From positions 6,602,501 to 6,666,500 of the forward strand of contig NZ_CP026681.1 in assembly GCF_002949735.1 (NCBI RefSeq): a DNA stretch of 64,000 nucleotides, in the 5' to 3' direction. Below are positions 37,436 through 46,531 of this stretch, one piece after another. This DNA is from Nostoc sp. 'Peltigera membranacea cyanobiont' N6. Its GTDB lineage: Bacteria; Cyanobacteriota; Cyanobacteriia; Cyanobacteriales; Nostocaceae. The notes below the pieces were generated by a model. That model searched no databases. It worked only from the letters and a program-made list of their open reading frames with translations, and was not told the origin of the DNA. Position 1 is the stretch's first letter, and each line of letters starts with the position of its first letter. The position numbers were made by a program, and so were the translations under genes.

Positions 37436-37468
37436 CCCTTAATTACTTTAAAGATTAATAAATTCTTA

Positions 37469-37509
37469 GTCCTCACTACAAACCTTTAATTATTTACGCC
37501 TTCCTACTT
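37469..37509 (+). repeat. Dispersed repeat tail reaching the next start codon
   Basis: The segment CTCACTACAAACCTTTAATT and following bases are shared almost exactly with 46206-46244, and the outer end TACTTAT matches the ends of the palindromic element at 61029-61127. Here the repeat runs right into the ATG at 37510, so the untranslated leader of that gene is repeat DNA. Confidence 0.65.
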
Positions 37510-38253
37510 ATGCAAACTCAAAATATTGAACAAATATTTCAAGATGTTTTAGATGAGCTTTACCAAGCATATCTGCCATCCAAACATCCTTTTTTCTCTC
37601 GTCTAGCTCTGTTACCACCAGAACAACTTCGTTCTCCCGATTTATTAGGAGAAATTTACCTCAGATACCAAGCAGCCTGCCATGCGACTCGTGTCATGGT
37701 TTACTTTATACCGCACTTAAATAGTCCTGCGCTCAGAGAGCGGAAGCTCAGAATTATTAGTGACGATGATAGTTGGCAAAATGGCGGGATTCACCATTAT
37801 CAATTAAGTCAAGCTTTTGCTAATTTGGGAGCAAAATTGACTATCCCAGATGAAGAGTTTGGCAGTTTAGATGAATTACAAAAATATTTAGACCCTACTA
37901 CTGCAAATTTTGTATCTTTAGTGCAGAATATTTATCCACAGTCTCTAGGCCCTTTTTGTGTGGTTGAAATGTTTGCTTATGATTGGATGCAAGCATTAAT
38001 GAATGCGCTAGCTGATTGTTTTCCATTTATTAAACAAGAGCCATATTTTACTGAATGTTTTGACCAAGGTGTTGAAGAAAGACACGCTCAAGAAGCAATA
38101 GAATTGACCAAGATTACTCTCAAGAAATCACCACAATTATTTACTCCCACTATTGAGGGAGCAAATATGATGGCTATAGCGTTAGATCAATTTTGGTCTG
38201 GATTAGATAATTTATTGCAAGACATTCATCCTCATCCGCGCATTTTACTGTAA
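37510..38253 (+). CDS. Helical protein, possible heme-oxygenase-like metal enzyme
   Basis: This is a 247-residue soluble, mainly helical protein. Candidate metal ligands are Glu153 (CVVEMFAYDW) and the E-x-x-H cluster EERHAQEAIEL (Glu189/Glu190, His192, Glu195), an arrangement seen in heme-oxygenase-like diiron proteins (PqqC/CADD/UndA fold). His95-His96 (GGIHHYQL) could contribute. The family relation is inference from pattern only; no iron site is proven. The gene follows the ADC-like gene on the same strand after a weak terminator. Confidence 0.55.
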   Translation: MQTQNIEQIFQDVLDELYQAYLPSKHPFFSRLALLPPEQLRSPDLLGEIYLRYQAACHATRVMVYFIPHLNSPALRERKLRIISDDDSWQNGGIHHYQLSQAFANLGAKLTIPDEEFGSLDELQKYLDPTTANFVSLVQNIYPQSLGPFCVVEMFAYDWMQALMNALADCFPFIKQEPYFTECFDQGVEERHAQEAIELTKITLKKSPQLFTPTIEGANMMAIALDQFWSGLDNLLQDIHPHPRILL

Positions 38254-38345
38254 TTCTCACTTGGGGGATGAAGGAGATGAGGGAAATTTTCACCCAATTC
38301 CCTTATCCCCAGAGGGGGCCCACCTTCCCCAATCTTTAATTCCTT

Positions 38346-39089
38346 TTACGCTGCTAATAAATTTTGTTCAATATATGTGGCTTGAACAAAAGCTTGGAAA
38401 ATTCTTTCATGATGGGGATCGTTAACTGAAAGCTCTGGATGCCATTGCACACCAATTGCCCAAGGGTGATGTTCGTGTTCCACTGCTTCAATTACCCCAT
38501 CTTCTGAGGCATGGGCTACAACACGCCAACCATCTGGGACTTTGTGTACTGCTTGGTGATGCCAAGAAACTACCGATATGTGAGTATTCTGAACAATATT
38601 AGCTAGACGGCTTTCTCCATTTATTTGGACTAAATGTTCTGTGGGTAAACGCTTTCCAGGTTCAGGATCTATCCGATGTAATACTGAATTACCATAAACC
38701 TCTGGGACGTGGGGAATGAGAGTACCGCCAGAAGCAACGATGAGAATTTGTAAACCTCGACAGATACCTAACACAGGTAAATGATGTTGCATAGCATATT
38801 TGGCTAATTGCAATTCAAAAGCATCGCGATCGCTATCTATAGAATAAATGCTGGGATGATCTAAACCTTCATACCACACAGGATTAATATCTCCACCACC
38901 GGACATGATTAAACCATCCAAAGGCTCTAATAATATCGCCGGGTCAGTTTCACCTGGTGGTAATAATATGGGAGTGCCACCAGCGGCGCGGACTGCATCT
39001 ATATAAACACTTGGCAAAGAAAACGGTAATGCTTCTTGCCGACCGTAGGTTGTAATGCCAATCAACGCCTTTCGAGACCTTCTACTCAT
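38346..39089 (-). CDS. Gamma-glutamyl-GABA hydrolase-type class-I amidotransferase (peptidase C26)
   Basis: A 247-residue enzyme of the PuuD/C26 family. The nucleophile elbow is VLGICRGLQIL, the His-Glu partners are in GVQWHPELS, and an early MSGGGDINPVWY is typical. Family members hydrolyse gamma-glutamyl bonds, for example gamma-glutamyl-GABA. The start codon overlaps the end of the upstream STAND/WD40 gene by eight bases (ATGAGTAG), so the two are translated from one message. No polyamine gene is near, so the real substrate may relate to the STAND protein. Confidence 0.88.
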   Translation of the reverse strand: MSRRSRKALIGITTYGRQEALPFSLPSVYIDAVRAAGGTPILLPPGETDPAILLEPLDGLIMSGGGDINPVWYEGLDHPSIYSIDSDRDAFELQLAKYAMQHHLPVLGICRGLQILIVASGGTLIPHVPEVYGNSVLHRIDPEPGKRLPTEHLVQINGESRLANIVQNTHISVVSWHHQAVHKVPDGWRVVAHASEDGVIEAVEHEHHPWAIGVQWHPELSVNDPHHERIFQAFVQATYIEQNLLAA

Positions 39090-42000
39090 CGTTTTTCTTT
39101 GCTCCTAGGGTTTTTAAAGTTTTAATTTGAGCTTCTGTGAGATTCACTGCACCTGTGATATCCATCCCTTCACACAGTCTGGGAGACCTGAGTGTTTTTT
39201 TCAACTCTCCTGTTTCTGTATCCCAAAGTATAATAGTGCCATCTTCACTACTACTAGCAAGAGTTTGACCATCAGCACTAAAGACTACAGACCAGATTCT
39301 TTCTTGATGTCCGGTCAAAGTTTGGTAGAGTTTAGCGGTTTTGATATCCCAAATTTCAATAATTGAGTTTCCCCCTGCACTTGCGACAAAACGACCTTTA
39401 GGGCTAAAAGCCACAGTCCGCACCCAACCAGTTTCTCCTTTCAAGATTTGGATACACTTACCTGTAGTTACATCCCAGAGCTTAACTGTGTGGTCTTCGC
39501 TACCACTCACAAGGGTATTACCATCTGGACTAAAACGTACAGACCGCACCCATCCATCATGACCAAAGAGAGTTTTAAGGCATTTACCTGTATCTACATC
39601 CCACAATTTGATTGTGCAGTCTTCGCTACCACTAGCTAAGATGCTGCTATCTGGACTAAAAGTTACAGACCAGAGCCAGTTTTTATGATTCTCTTGAGTT
39701 TGGCGATATTCACCTGAATGAATATTCCATATTCTTAATATTTTGTCATCGCCACCACTGGCTAAATAACGACCATCTGGACTAAAATCCACAGTCAAAA
39801 TGCGATCAAAATGGTCTACTAAAGTTTTGCGATGTTGACCAGTTTGAGTATCCCATAATCTGATAGTTTGGTCGTCACTACCACTGGCAATCATACTACT
39901 GTCAGGACTCAAGGCAACTGCGCGTATTCTATTGGTATGCCCTGCCAAAGATTTACTTTCGCCTGTATCTAAGTTCCAGAGTTTAATAGTTTTATCGTCA
40001 TTGCCACTAATTAAGATGTTATTACTGGGATGAAAAACTAGAGACCAAGCCCAATCTGTGTAACCTTGAAGAGTTTTGAGACATTCACCTGTATGAGTAT
40101 CCCAAAATTTCACAGTTTTGTCATCGCTACTACTGATTAAAGTTTTACCTTCAGGATCAGTAAAGGTAACAGACCAAACTTTTTCTGTATGTTCTGATAA
40201 AGTCCGGTAGCGTTTGTTAGCATTAATATCCCACAAAATTACCTTATGGTCTTCACTGGCACTAGCCAAAATGCGAGAATTTGGTTCTGGGCTAAACGCT
40301 AGCGATCGCACTCTTTGCGTATGTCCTGGTAAAGTTTGGAGATACTTGCCGCTATGAATATCCCAGAGCCTAACGGTATGGTCATCACTACCACTGGCTA
40401 AAATCTTACCATCAGAACTAAAGGCAACTGTACGTACCCGCGCTGTATGTTGTCCTTCCAGAGTTCTTATGTAATTTCCTGTGTGTGCATCCCACAAAAT
40501 TACTGTCCTGTCACTACTACCACTAGCTAAAATTTTGCCATCAGGGCTAAAAGCAACTTCACGTACCCAATGAGTATGTTTTTCGAGAATTTTCCAGCAT
40601 TCAGCAGTATGAACATTCCATAGTCTAACTGTTTTATCTTCGCTACTACTAGCTACTGTTTTTCCATCTGGGCTAAATGCTACTGACCAGACTCTTTCTT
40701 TATGTCCTTGTAACGATCTCAAAAATTGACCAGTTGTGGTATTCCATAATCTGACGGTTTTATCGTCACTACCACTTACTAAGATTTCTCCATCAGGACT
40801 AAAAGCCACCGATCTAATCCAATTTGTATGCCCTTCTAAAGTTAAAAGTTGATGACCTTTAGCATCTCTGAGGCGAATTTCACTTTTGGTATCACCCAAG
40901 GCAATCATCGATTTTTTCGAGTTATACGCCACTGCCAAAACAATCCCAAAGGACTCTGTAAACCGTGTTTTGTTTAAATCTGCATTAACAAATTTTACAT
41001 CACGTAAATCTGCTCCTCTTAAATATGCCTGCCATACCGTAAAATTGGATAAATCAAGCCCAGATAAATTGTAGTTATGATAGCGTAATAAATCTAAAAT
41101 ATTACCCACAAGATATCCTTTGGGTAAATCCCTAATTTTTTGCTTTTCCTCCTCCAGGAATTTAACTAGTTTTGTATCTAAGTCATTCAGATTTTTAGCA
41201 ATTGGTTTAATAATTAATTGCATTTGGCTATTTCTTACATAGTCTTGAGCAGTAGCTTTGGCTAAGGCAAATCTATTAAAAAATTGCGTCTGTCCAGAAT
41301 TTAGCTCTTTACTTACCTGCCGAATCAGAATACCTGTCATATATTCCAATACGACATTTTGTAGGGTAAATTTACCATCAACGGCTTCAATTAATGAGTA
41401 TCGTTTCAGGTTTTCTAAGGCATTAATTACATCAAAGTATATTGGTTTTTCGGTAATATCCTCAAATAACTCCAAAGCAGATACTGGCTCTCGATTAATT
41501 GCCAACCAGTACATAATTTCTTGTTCTAATTCTGTCAGATGGGTAAATTGCTGCTCTAATAAACTTTCTATCCCTACAAATGGTGTCAAGGTAATTTCTT
41601 GAGATAAAAATTCCGAAACATTCCCGCTAAATAAATCTTGAATAAAAGTAGAGACTATTTTTAAGGCTAAAGGATTACCACTGTATAATCTTACTAGCTT
41701 TTGCATTTCCTGGTCTGTACCAGTAAGTTTCTTATTTTCCAAGATTTTCATTACTTCTAAATCTTTTAAACCTTGGAGTGGTAAATAAGAAATTAGCAAA
41801 TTTTCACCTTCTTGCATAGCAATTTTTTTCGGTTTGATCCGACTTGTAAATACTAAACAACTTTGGTGATGTAATTCCCCGATCCGCTGAATTAAAATAC
41901 TATAGTCTTGATATTCATCACGGTATTGTTCTCCATAGGAGCCATCTGCCAGAATTGATTCAAAATTATCTAAAATTAATAAACAACGGGAAGACCTCAA

Positions 42001-42627
42001 GTGTTCCAGCAGCCGGGTGATTTTTTCATGAATATTACCTGTAGGATTAATTTCTTCTTGATTCGACAAAAATTTAATGATCCCATTCAGTATTGTCTCT
42101 AACTTGGGAGCCTCCCGGAGACTACGCCAGATAATATAATCAAAATCTGACTTTAATTGTGCCGCTAATTTCACGGATAAAGCGGTTTTTCCCAGTCCAC
42201 CCATTCCCAGCAACCCCACAATCCGACACCGTTCGTTGACGATCCATTGTCGGAGAGTAGCTAATTCCTCGGTACGTCCGTAAAAAGTGACAGTATCCGG
42301 TGCTTCTCCTAAATCTTGTTTGCTGTTGGAGGAGCTTTTCTCAGCCACAGGAACTATCTGATGAGAGGTTCCGTTGATGAGTTCTGGTTTGTATTTAGCA
42401 AATAATGTGACTAATTCGGATTTTTTAGTGACATCAAATGCTCTATATAGTCTTTCTAGGTACTTTCTGACTGTCGCTGGCTGAATAACCAGAACTTGAG
42501 CGATCGCTTCGTCTAACTCCCCAGCCAAAACTAAACGCAACACCTCTTGGCGACGTGGCGTTAGTTTATCGAAGGTTTCATTCAACTGTTGTTGATTCAT
42601 ATCGTTTGGCGGCTTTCCACCTAACAT
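39082..42627 (-). CDS. STAND protein: LuxR-type HTH, NB-ARC ATPase, pentapeptide segment, 14 WD40 repeats
   Basis: The 1181-residue protein has four parts. Residues 18-85 form a helix-turn-helix of the LuxR kind (KLTPRRQEVLRLVLAGE). Residues 120-460 form an NB-ARC/NACHT-like ATPase with Walker A GMGGLGKT (Lys147), Walker B CLLILDNFE and SNPLALKI-type GxP motif SGNPLALKI. Near 515-552 is a short pentapeptide-repeat stretch (LRGADLRDVKFVNADL). From 560 to the end are 13 clear and one degenerate WD40 repeats, enough for two seven-bladed propellers. Such proteins are signal-sensing switches. The start may be the ATG at 42600 (MNQQQLNETF). It is co-translated with the C26 hydrolase. Confidence 0.9.
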   Translation of the reverse strand: MLGGKPPNDMNQQQLNETFDKLTPRRQEVLRLVLAGELDEAIAQVLVIQPATVRKYLERLYRAFDVTKKSELVTLFAKYKPELINGTSHQIVPVAEKSSSNSKQDLGEAPDTVTFYGRTEELATLRQWIVNERCRIVGLLGMGGLGKTALSVKLAAQLKSDFDYIIWRSLREAPKLETILNGIIKFLSNQEEINPTGNIHEKITRLLEHLRSSRCLLILDNFESILADGSYGEQYRDEYQDYSILIQRIGELHHQSCLVFTSRIKPKKIAMQEGENLLISYLPLQGLKDLEVMKILENKKLTGTDQEMQKLVRLYSGNPLALKIVSTFIQDLFSGNVSEFLSQEITLTPFVGIESLLEQQFTHLTELEQEIMYWLAINREPVSALELFEDITEKPIYFDVINALENLKRYSLIEAVDGKFTLQNVVLEYMTGILIRQVSKELNSGQTQFFNRFALAKATAQDYVRNSQMQLIIKPIAKNLNDLDTKLVKFLEEEKQKIRDLPKGYLVGNILDLLRYHNYNLSGLDLSNFTVWQAYLRGADLRDVKFVNADLNKTRFTESFGIVLAVAYNSKKSMIALGDTKSEIRLRDAKGHQLLTLEGHTNWIRSVAFSPDGEILVSGSDDKTVRLWNTTTGQFLRSLQGHKERVWSVAFSPDGKTVASSSEDKTVRLWNVHTAECWKILEKHTHWVREVAFSPDGKILASGSSDRTVILWDAHTGNYIRTLEGQHTARVRTVAFSSDGKILASGSDDHTVRLWDIHSGKYLQTLPGHTQRVRSLAFSPEPNSRILASASEDHKVILWDINANKRYRTLSEHTEKVWSVTFTDPEGKTLISSSDDKTVKFWDTHTGECLKTLQGYTDWAWSLVFHPSNNILISGNDDKTIKLWNLDTGESKSLAGHTNRIRAVALSPDSSMIASGSDDQTIRLWDTQTGQHRKTLVDHFDRILTVDFSPDGRYLASGGDDKILRIWNIHSGEYRQTQENHKNWLWSVTFSPDSSILASGSEDCTIKLWDVDTGKCLKTLFGHDGWVRSVRFSPDGNTLVSGSEDHTVKLWDVTTGKCIQILKGETGWVRTVAFSPKGRFVASAGGNSIIEIWDIKTAKLYQTLTGHQERIWSVVFSADGQTLASSSEDGTIILWDTETGELKKTLRSPRLCEGMDITGAVNLTEAQIKTLKTLGAKKNDE

Positions 42628-43084
42628 CCGATTTAGTGACTAAGAATAGCTTACAATCTAAAAGCTTTTGTGACACTTGTCACTTGTACGGAAATCTTGA
42701 TTTTTTGAGATCCTCAATTGATGGGGAATGTGGAATATAGTAACGTGCTGATTGCTAAGGAGCCTTTAACCAAAGGGCTTTGAGTAATCTACACTCTACT
42801 CGCGTATTTGACTCCAGCCATACAAATAAAATTTATCACTTAACTGCTTGACAGTAATCGGATCGGTATGAGATAGTTCTATACATGAGACAGTTGTCAC
42901 AGATTACGACATTTAGTTCCTGAAAAAACACAATTAAAAACTGCTCACTCAATCATGTAAGCAAATCCCCTGGTAGATTCCTGTTCGCAAAGGTGACACC
43001 TTTCTTTTTAGCAATTGAACGGTTGACACATTTGTAATTTTTAACTGAGAGTCTAGCACTGGTATAGCATAAGGTTGCGTAATT
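42628..43084. other. Divergent intergenic region, nothing firm
   Basis: A 457-base gap between the leftward STAND gene and a rightward small gene. It should carry both promoters. I see no clear palindrome, terminator or RNA; possible leaders are AT-rich. Confidence 0.4.
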
Positions 43085-43375
43085 ATGCCCAGAGAAACTA
43101 GCGAAGCGAATGAAGTTGACAGAATTGTGACTCGGCTGCTGGTAATTCTTCTTACTTGTTGGCATGAGACTGGATTCGGTCACATAGAAGTAAAAAGCGA
43201 ACGAATTAAGCGTGGTCAAATTGTGGTGACTATCATGGGTTCTACCCACTATCGATATGTCATCAATAACGAGGATTTACAGAATTGGTTGATGGACGAG
43301 AAGAAATCTAATTACGCTACAAGTGAATTCCAAATCCTAACACAATTGAATAAGTATCAGCAAAAAACTGAATAA
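43085..43375 (+). CDS. Hypothetical small soluble protein
   Basis: This 96-residue product is not recognised. It has an amphipathic or hydrophobic segment VTRLLVILLTCWHETGFG (about 14-31), a beta-like middle with VKSERIKRGQIVVTIMGSTHYRYVI and a polar, helical end. It looks protein-like in composition. A strong hairpin lies about 125 bases downstream. It may be a regulator or nucleic-acid binder, but there is no evidence. Confidence 0.5.
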   Translation: MPRETSEANEVDRIVTRLLVILLTCWHETGFGHIEVKSERIKRGQIVVTIMGSTHYRYVINNEDLQNWLMDEKKSNYATSEFQILTQLNKYQQKTE

Positions 43376-43498
43376 TTAGATATTCTTCTCAAAAATTAAG
43401 TAAAGCGTAGGTATAGTTGTGACGACTAACCAATAGCAAGACGAAGAAAATACAGTCAAAAATGTACAACCCCTAGCCATGATAAATGTGATTTTTAC

Positions 43499-43534
43499 AA
43501 GGCAGGAAAAGTTAGATAAACTTTTCCTGCCTTA
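43499..43534. terminator. Strong hairpin, terminator-like
   Basis: AAGGCAGGAAAAGTT pairs perfectly with AACTTTTCCTGCCTT around a five-base loop. The T-run afterwards is weak (ATATTTT on the plus strand; TTGTAAAAAT on the minus). It most likely ends the transcript of the small gene at 43085-43375, and the next gene starts 59 bases after it. Confidence 0.65.
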
Positions 43535-43592
43535 TATTTTCAGGGGTGATTGATTGATAGAAAAAGTTAGCAAATTTTTGGAGAGCATAACT

Positions 43593-43835
43593 ATGAAAAC
43601 TCAACAAGAAAACAAAAACAACTTCTTATTTCGGTTAGCTTCAAGATTTTTAAAATACTTGCTACTGTTTGTATTTGGCTTGGCGATTACCTTTGTTATT
43701 TCTGGTATTTTGGGATTAGGGGGTGTGACTCAAATGCTGTTACCTGTGATTGCAGACTTGTTGGCAAAATTGACTATTATTCTAATATGTTTGTTTGCCA
43801 CCGCCATAATTATTGAGTCTTTACTAAAAAAATAA
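43593..43835 (+). CDS. Small two-helix membrane protein
   Basis: I place the start at the ATG at 43593, which has GGAGAG seven bases upstream; the frame is open back to a TTG at 43554. The resulting 80 residues have a short polar head (MKTQQENKNNF) and two hydrophobic helices (about 19-41 and 50-75), ending with SLLKK. No motif. It lies between the STAND region and another small membrane protein. Confidence 0.6.
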   Translation: MKTQQENKNNFLFRLASRFLKYLLLFVFGLAITFVISGILGLGGVTQMLLPVIADLLAKLTIILICLFATAIIIESLLKK

Positions 43836-43903
43836 ATTGAGCGGCATCTCATAGATGGCTAATGATTCAATACCGTTCAGTTAAGGCTAAAAATCAATAT
43901 CCA

Positions 43904-43978
43904 TGTAGGTTGAATTGAGCAATAAAATTCCACTTATGCGAAGCTTAATGTTTTGCACTCCGCTCTATCCAACCTACA
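43904..43978. repeat. Short palindromic repeat (TGTAGGTTG ends)
   Basis: TGTAGGTTG at the left and CAACCTACA at the right are perfect inverted ends, and the interior contains TATGCGAAGC-like repeat sequence. It is a common cyanobacterial miniature palindrome. It lies in the 357-base gap before the TRADD-N-associated gene; nothing else stands out there. Confidence 0.7.
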
Positions 43979-44192
43979 ATATCCTTGACTTTGACTGAAA
44001 TGTATTGCGACGCACTAGGAGGCCAAAACTATTAGTTTGATTGGCATTACTATGAACTAGAAGCAGAAGTATTGAATCTTAAGATTTTAAGGTCGTAGCC
44101 AAGTTATGTATTGCCAGATGCTGAATATTGAGGGTGCGGTTGATGAAACCAAACGGATCGGAAGTATGAAATTTAAATCCTCTGCATAATCC

Positions 44193-44480
44193 ATGAATAA
44201 CGAACCAACTCCTAGAGATCATTCCACAATCAAACTGTTCATTACCCAAGAACGCTTGCGCCAAGCACGTTACAGTTTTAACCTGTCCTTGATTGCCACC
44301 ACAGTATCTTTCTTTATTGGCTTTGTAGGGGCTGGGCTAATTTTGTCAAATAAAATTCCAGAAGGAACTGTTGCTGCTGCTGGAGGTTTGGTTTCAAGTG
44401 TACGTTGCATTCAACTTGCTAAGGACGCAAACGATAGACTTGACAAAATTTTAGCAGAAATAAAGAACGAAAAAAATTAA
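44193..44480 (+). CDS. TRADD-N-associated-type two-helix membrane protein
   Basis: The 95-residue protein has a polar N-terminal helix (TIKLFITQERLRQARYSFN), two membrane helices (about 28-49 and 55-70), and then SSVRCIQLAKDANDRLDKILAEI. This pattern matches what I know as the TRADD-N-associated membrane domain, described in bacterial conflict systems with death-like and TRADD-N domains. In those systems it may act at the membrane as an effector or anchor. Assignment is from memory of the motif, not from a search. It has its own ATG; no partner with a TRADD-N domain is adjacent. Confidence 0.68.
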   Translation: MNNEPTPRDHSTIKLFITQERLRQARYSFNLSLIATTVSFFIGFVGAGLILSNKIPEGTVAAAGGLVSSVRCIQLAKDANDRLDKILAEIKNEKN

Positions 44481-44859
44481 CTGCTAAAATGATGGGATTG
44501 ACTTCCTCTCTGCAACTATACCATTTAGCGATCGCTCAACTGAGAGCATTCCCTTTTTGCGATCAGAAAATGCCCAAGAATGCTTACGACTCATGGGCAT
44601 GGCATTGAAGAATCTCGCCAGCGCGATGAACAATACCCAGGCACTCGAAGCTGCGGCGATAATCTTGGGAAGCGAACCGACACCAATTGCGATCGCAATC
44701 GAGCCGAGCAATTAGAAATACCCAAGCGGTTAGTGACATTAGGGCAGTGTTAGCTAAACCTGGGTGTAGTTGGCAGGACTTTTGGAATGATTGCCCAAGA
44801 GTACAAAGTGATTAAATCAGATTATTTGGCGGAATTAACCATGAATCCAGACATACTGT
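44481..44859. other. Gap with a possible gene remnant
   Basis: In one plus-strand frame about 65 codons are open up to a stop at 44713-44715 (ending AAAIILGSEPTPIAIAIEPSN), but no good start exists before LRLMGMALKNLASAMNN. A minus-strand frame over the same bases has an ATG but looks like a shadow. This may be the decayed end of a gene; I cannot name it. The remainder holds no clear signal. Confidence 0.35.
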
Positions 44860-45957
44860 TCAATGGAGTTGCAACAGAGTTGGATAGTCTGTGTAACCAT
44901 GTTCACTACCACCATAGAACGTCCTGACATCACCTTCGCTTAGAGGGGCATTGAGTCGTAGCCGCTCCACTAAGTCAGGGTTAGAGATGAATGGTCGCCC
45001 GAAAACTATGGCATCAGCCCGCCCGTTTGTAATTGCTTCATCACCCTGTTGTCGGTCAAAACCACCCACAGCCAGCAGTGTTCCTTGATAAACGGTACGG
45101 AGGAGATCGATAGGGTTGAAGTTCGGTGCAGTTCCTCTGGCATAACCTTGGTTATACCCAACGTGCAAGTATGCCAAACCGAGTGGACTAAGTGCTTTTG
45201 CAACATAAGTGTAAGTTTCAGCAGGATTGTCATCGAATGTGTCGTTGACTGTGAAGCCAGGGGCGATCTTGACTCCAATCCGCTCTGCTCCCCGAACTCT
45301 ACAGAGAGCATTGACCACTTCGAGCGTAAAGCGAGTTCGATTCTCCAATGTGCCACCATAGGCATCGGTGCGTTGGTTGGAGCCACTGACTTGGAACTGG
45401 TTGGGTAGGTATCCAGTTGCTGCATGAAGTTCCACACCATCAAAACCTGCTTCAATAGAAAGTTCCGCCGCTCTGCGGTATTCCTCTACTATTTCGGGTA
45501 TTTCGGACAACTCTAACGCACGGGGTATCTCGAAAGGGACTTTGCCATCCCAAACATGAACTTCTTCGGACACCACCGGGATAGCCGAAGGTGCGATTGG
45601 TCGGGCGTGGTTAGGTAATAGGGAAGAGTGTGACACCCGTCCAGCGTGCATCAGTTGCACAAATATCCGACCTCCAGCAGCATGAACTGCATCTGTCACT
45701 TTTCGCCAGCCTCCAACCTGCTCCTGGTTGTGCAGCCCAGGACAGGTTGTGTAACCGCGCCCCATTGGAGAAGGATGCGTTCCTTCGGTAATAATAAGTC
45801 CCGCCGAAGCTCTTTGGGTGTAGTATTCGACCATTATCGGGGTAGGTACACAGTCAGTAGTAGCTCGGAGACGGGACATGGGAGACATGATGATGCGGTT
45901 GGTCAGATCGAGCGAACCTAGTCTAAATGGTGTGAACAGTCCTGATTTTTCTGGCAT
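44860..45957 (-). CDS. Old yellow enzyme-type alkene reductase
   Basis: The 365-residue TIM-barrel flavoenzyme starts LFTPFRLGSLDLTNRIIMSPM and ends with the FMN-binding GGFDRQQGDEAITNGRADAIVFGRPFISNPDL. It should reduce activated C=C bonds with NAD(P)H. The substrate-binding pair, usually H-x-x-N or H-x-x-H, reads ELHAATGYLPNQF, so the second residue is Thr. A catalytic Tyr equivalent lies in the FQVSGSNQR region or nearby. Expected length and start. It stands alone. Confidence 0.9.
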   Translation of the reverse strand: MPEKSGLFTPFRLGSLDLTNRIIMSPMSRLRATTDCVPTPIMVEYYTQRASAGLIITEGTHPSPMGRGYTTCPGLHNQEQVGGWRKVTDAVHAAGGRIFVQLMHAGRVSHSSLLPNHARPIAPSAIPVVSEEVHVWDGKVPFEIPRALELSEIPEIVEEYRRAAELSIEAGFDGVELHAATGYLPNQFQVSGSNQRTDAYGGTLENRTRFTLEVVNALCRVRGAERIGVKIAPGFTVNDTFDDNPAETYTYVAKALSPLGLAYLHVGYNQGYARGTAPNFNPIDLLRTVYQGTLLAVGGFDRQQGDEAITNGRADAIVFGRPFISNPDLVERLRLNAPLSEGDVRTFYGGSEHGYTDYPTLLQLH

Positions 45958-46531
45958 TGGTATTTTCCTCTTCTAGAACCAGTGCAATACGTGCGGCAGT
46001 AAACTACGTCCCATCAACAACCTCAAAATACTGCCCTACAGATAATTTCAAGATAACTGAATTCGGAATGCTGACAAATAGTTCTTAATTATTAATTGCC
46101 TCATAAGTAGAACGACTTGAAAAAAACAAACTATGTAAAGTAATGTAATTTTAGCGAAAATCAGTTCGTAGTAAGGACTTTAGTCCTGATTTGAGAACTA
46201 AAGTTCTCACTACAAACCTTTAATTATTTACCCTGTTCTACTTATATCCTCCTGCGGCATAATTATTTCTTATCCGTTGCTACAAGCCCACGATTTGGCT
46301 GTGTGAGTTGTGGGCGATGACTAGGCTAAAACACGGCATTCGGTTCCGCAAGAAAAATTTTTTACATAAATCAAGATTGTGAAATTGACTCTGAACCAAA
46401 TGGCATCCTTGATAAGGAAAATTATTGAGGCTCTTGGGTGCAGAGGAGGAAAGGAACAGGGTATGCATACGGACGGAAGCAATAGAAATTCACCGTTGTC
46501 CGAATAGGGAAAATGGATAGTGCAATTTGCT
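45958..46531. repeat. Intergenic region with paired repeat
   Basis: At 46168-46213 GTAGTAAGGACTTTAGTCC pairs imperfectly with ACTAAAGTTCTCACTAC, a common Nostoc palindrome. The tail to 46244 is nearly identical to 37469-37509. The remaining sequence up to 46531 has short open frames on the minus strand without recognisable content. A purine-rich GAGGAGGAAAGG near 46443 precedes only a 14-codon frame. Confidence 0.6.

Noticed and set aside
39127..41602. Rightward frames inside the WD40 gene
   Set aside because: They repeat with the WD40 period and are antisense shadows.
45006..45921. Frames of 90-149 codons antisense to or in another frame of the ene-reductase gene
   Set aside because: The 365-residue flavoenzyme accounts for the region completely.
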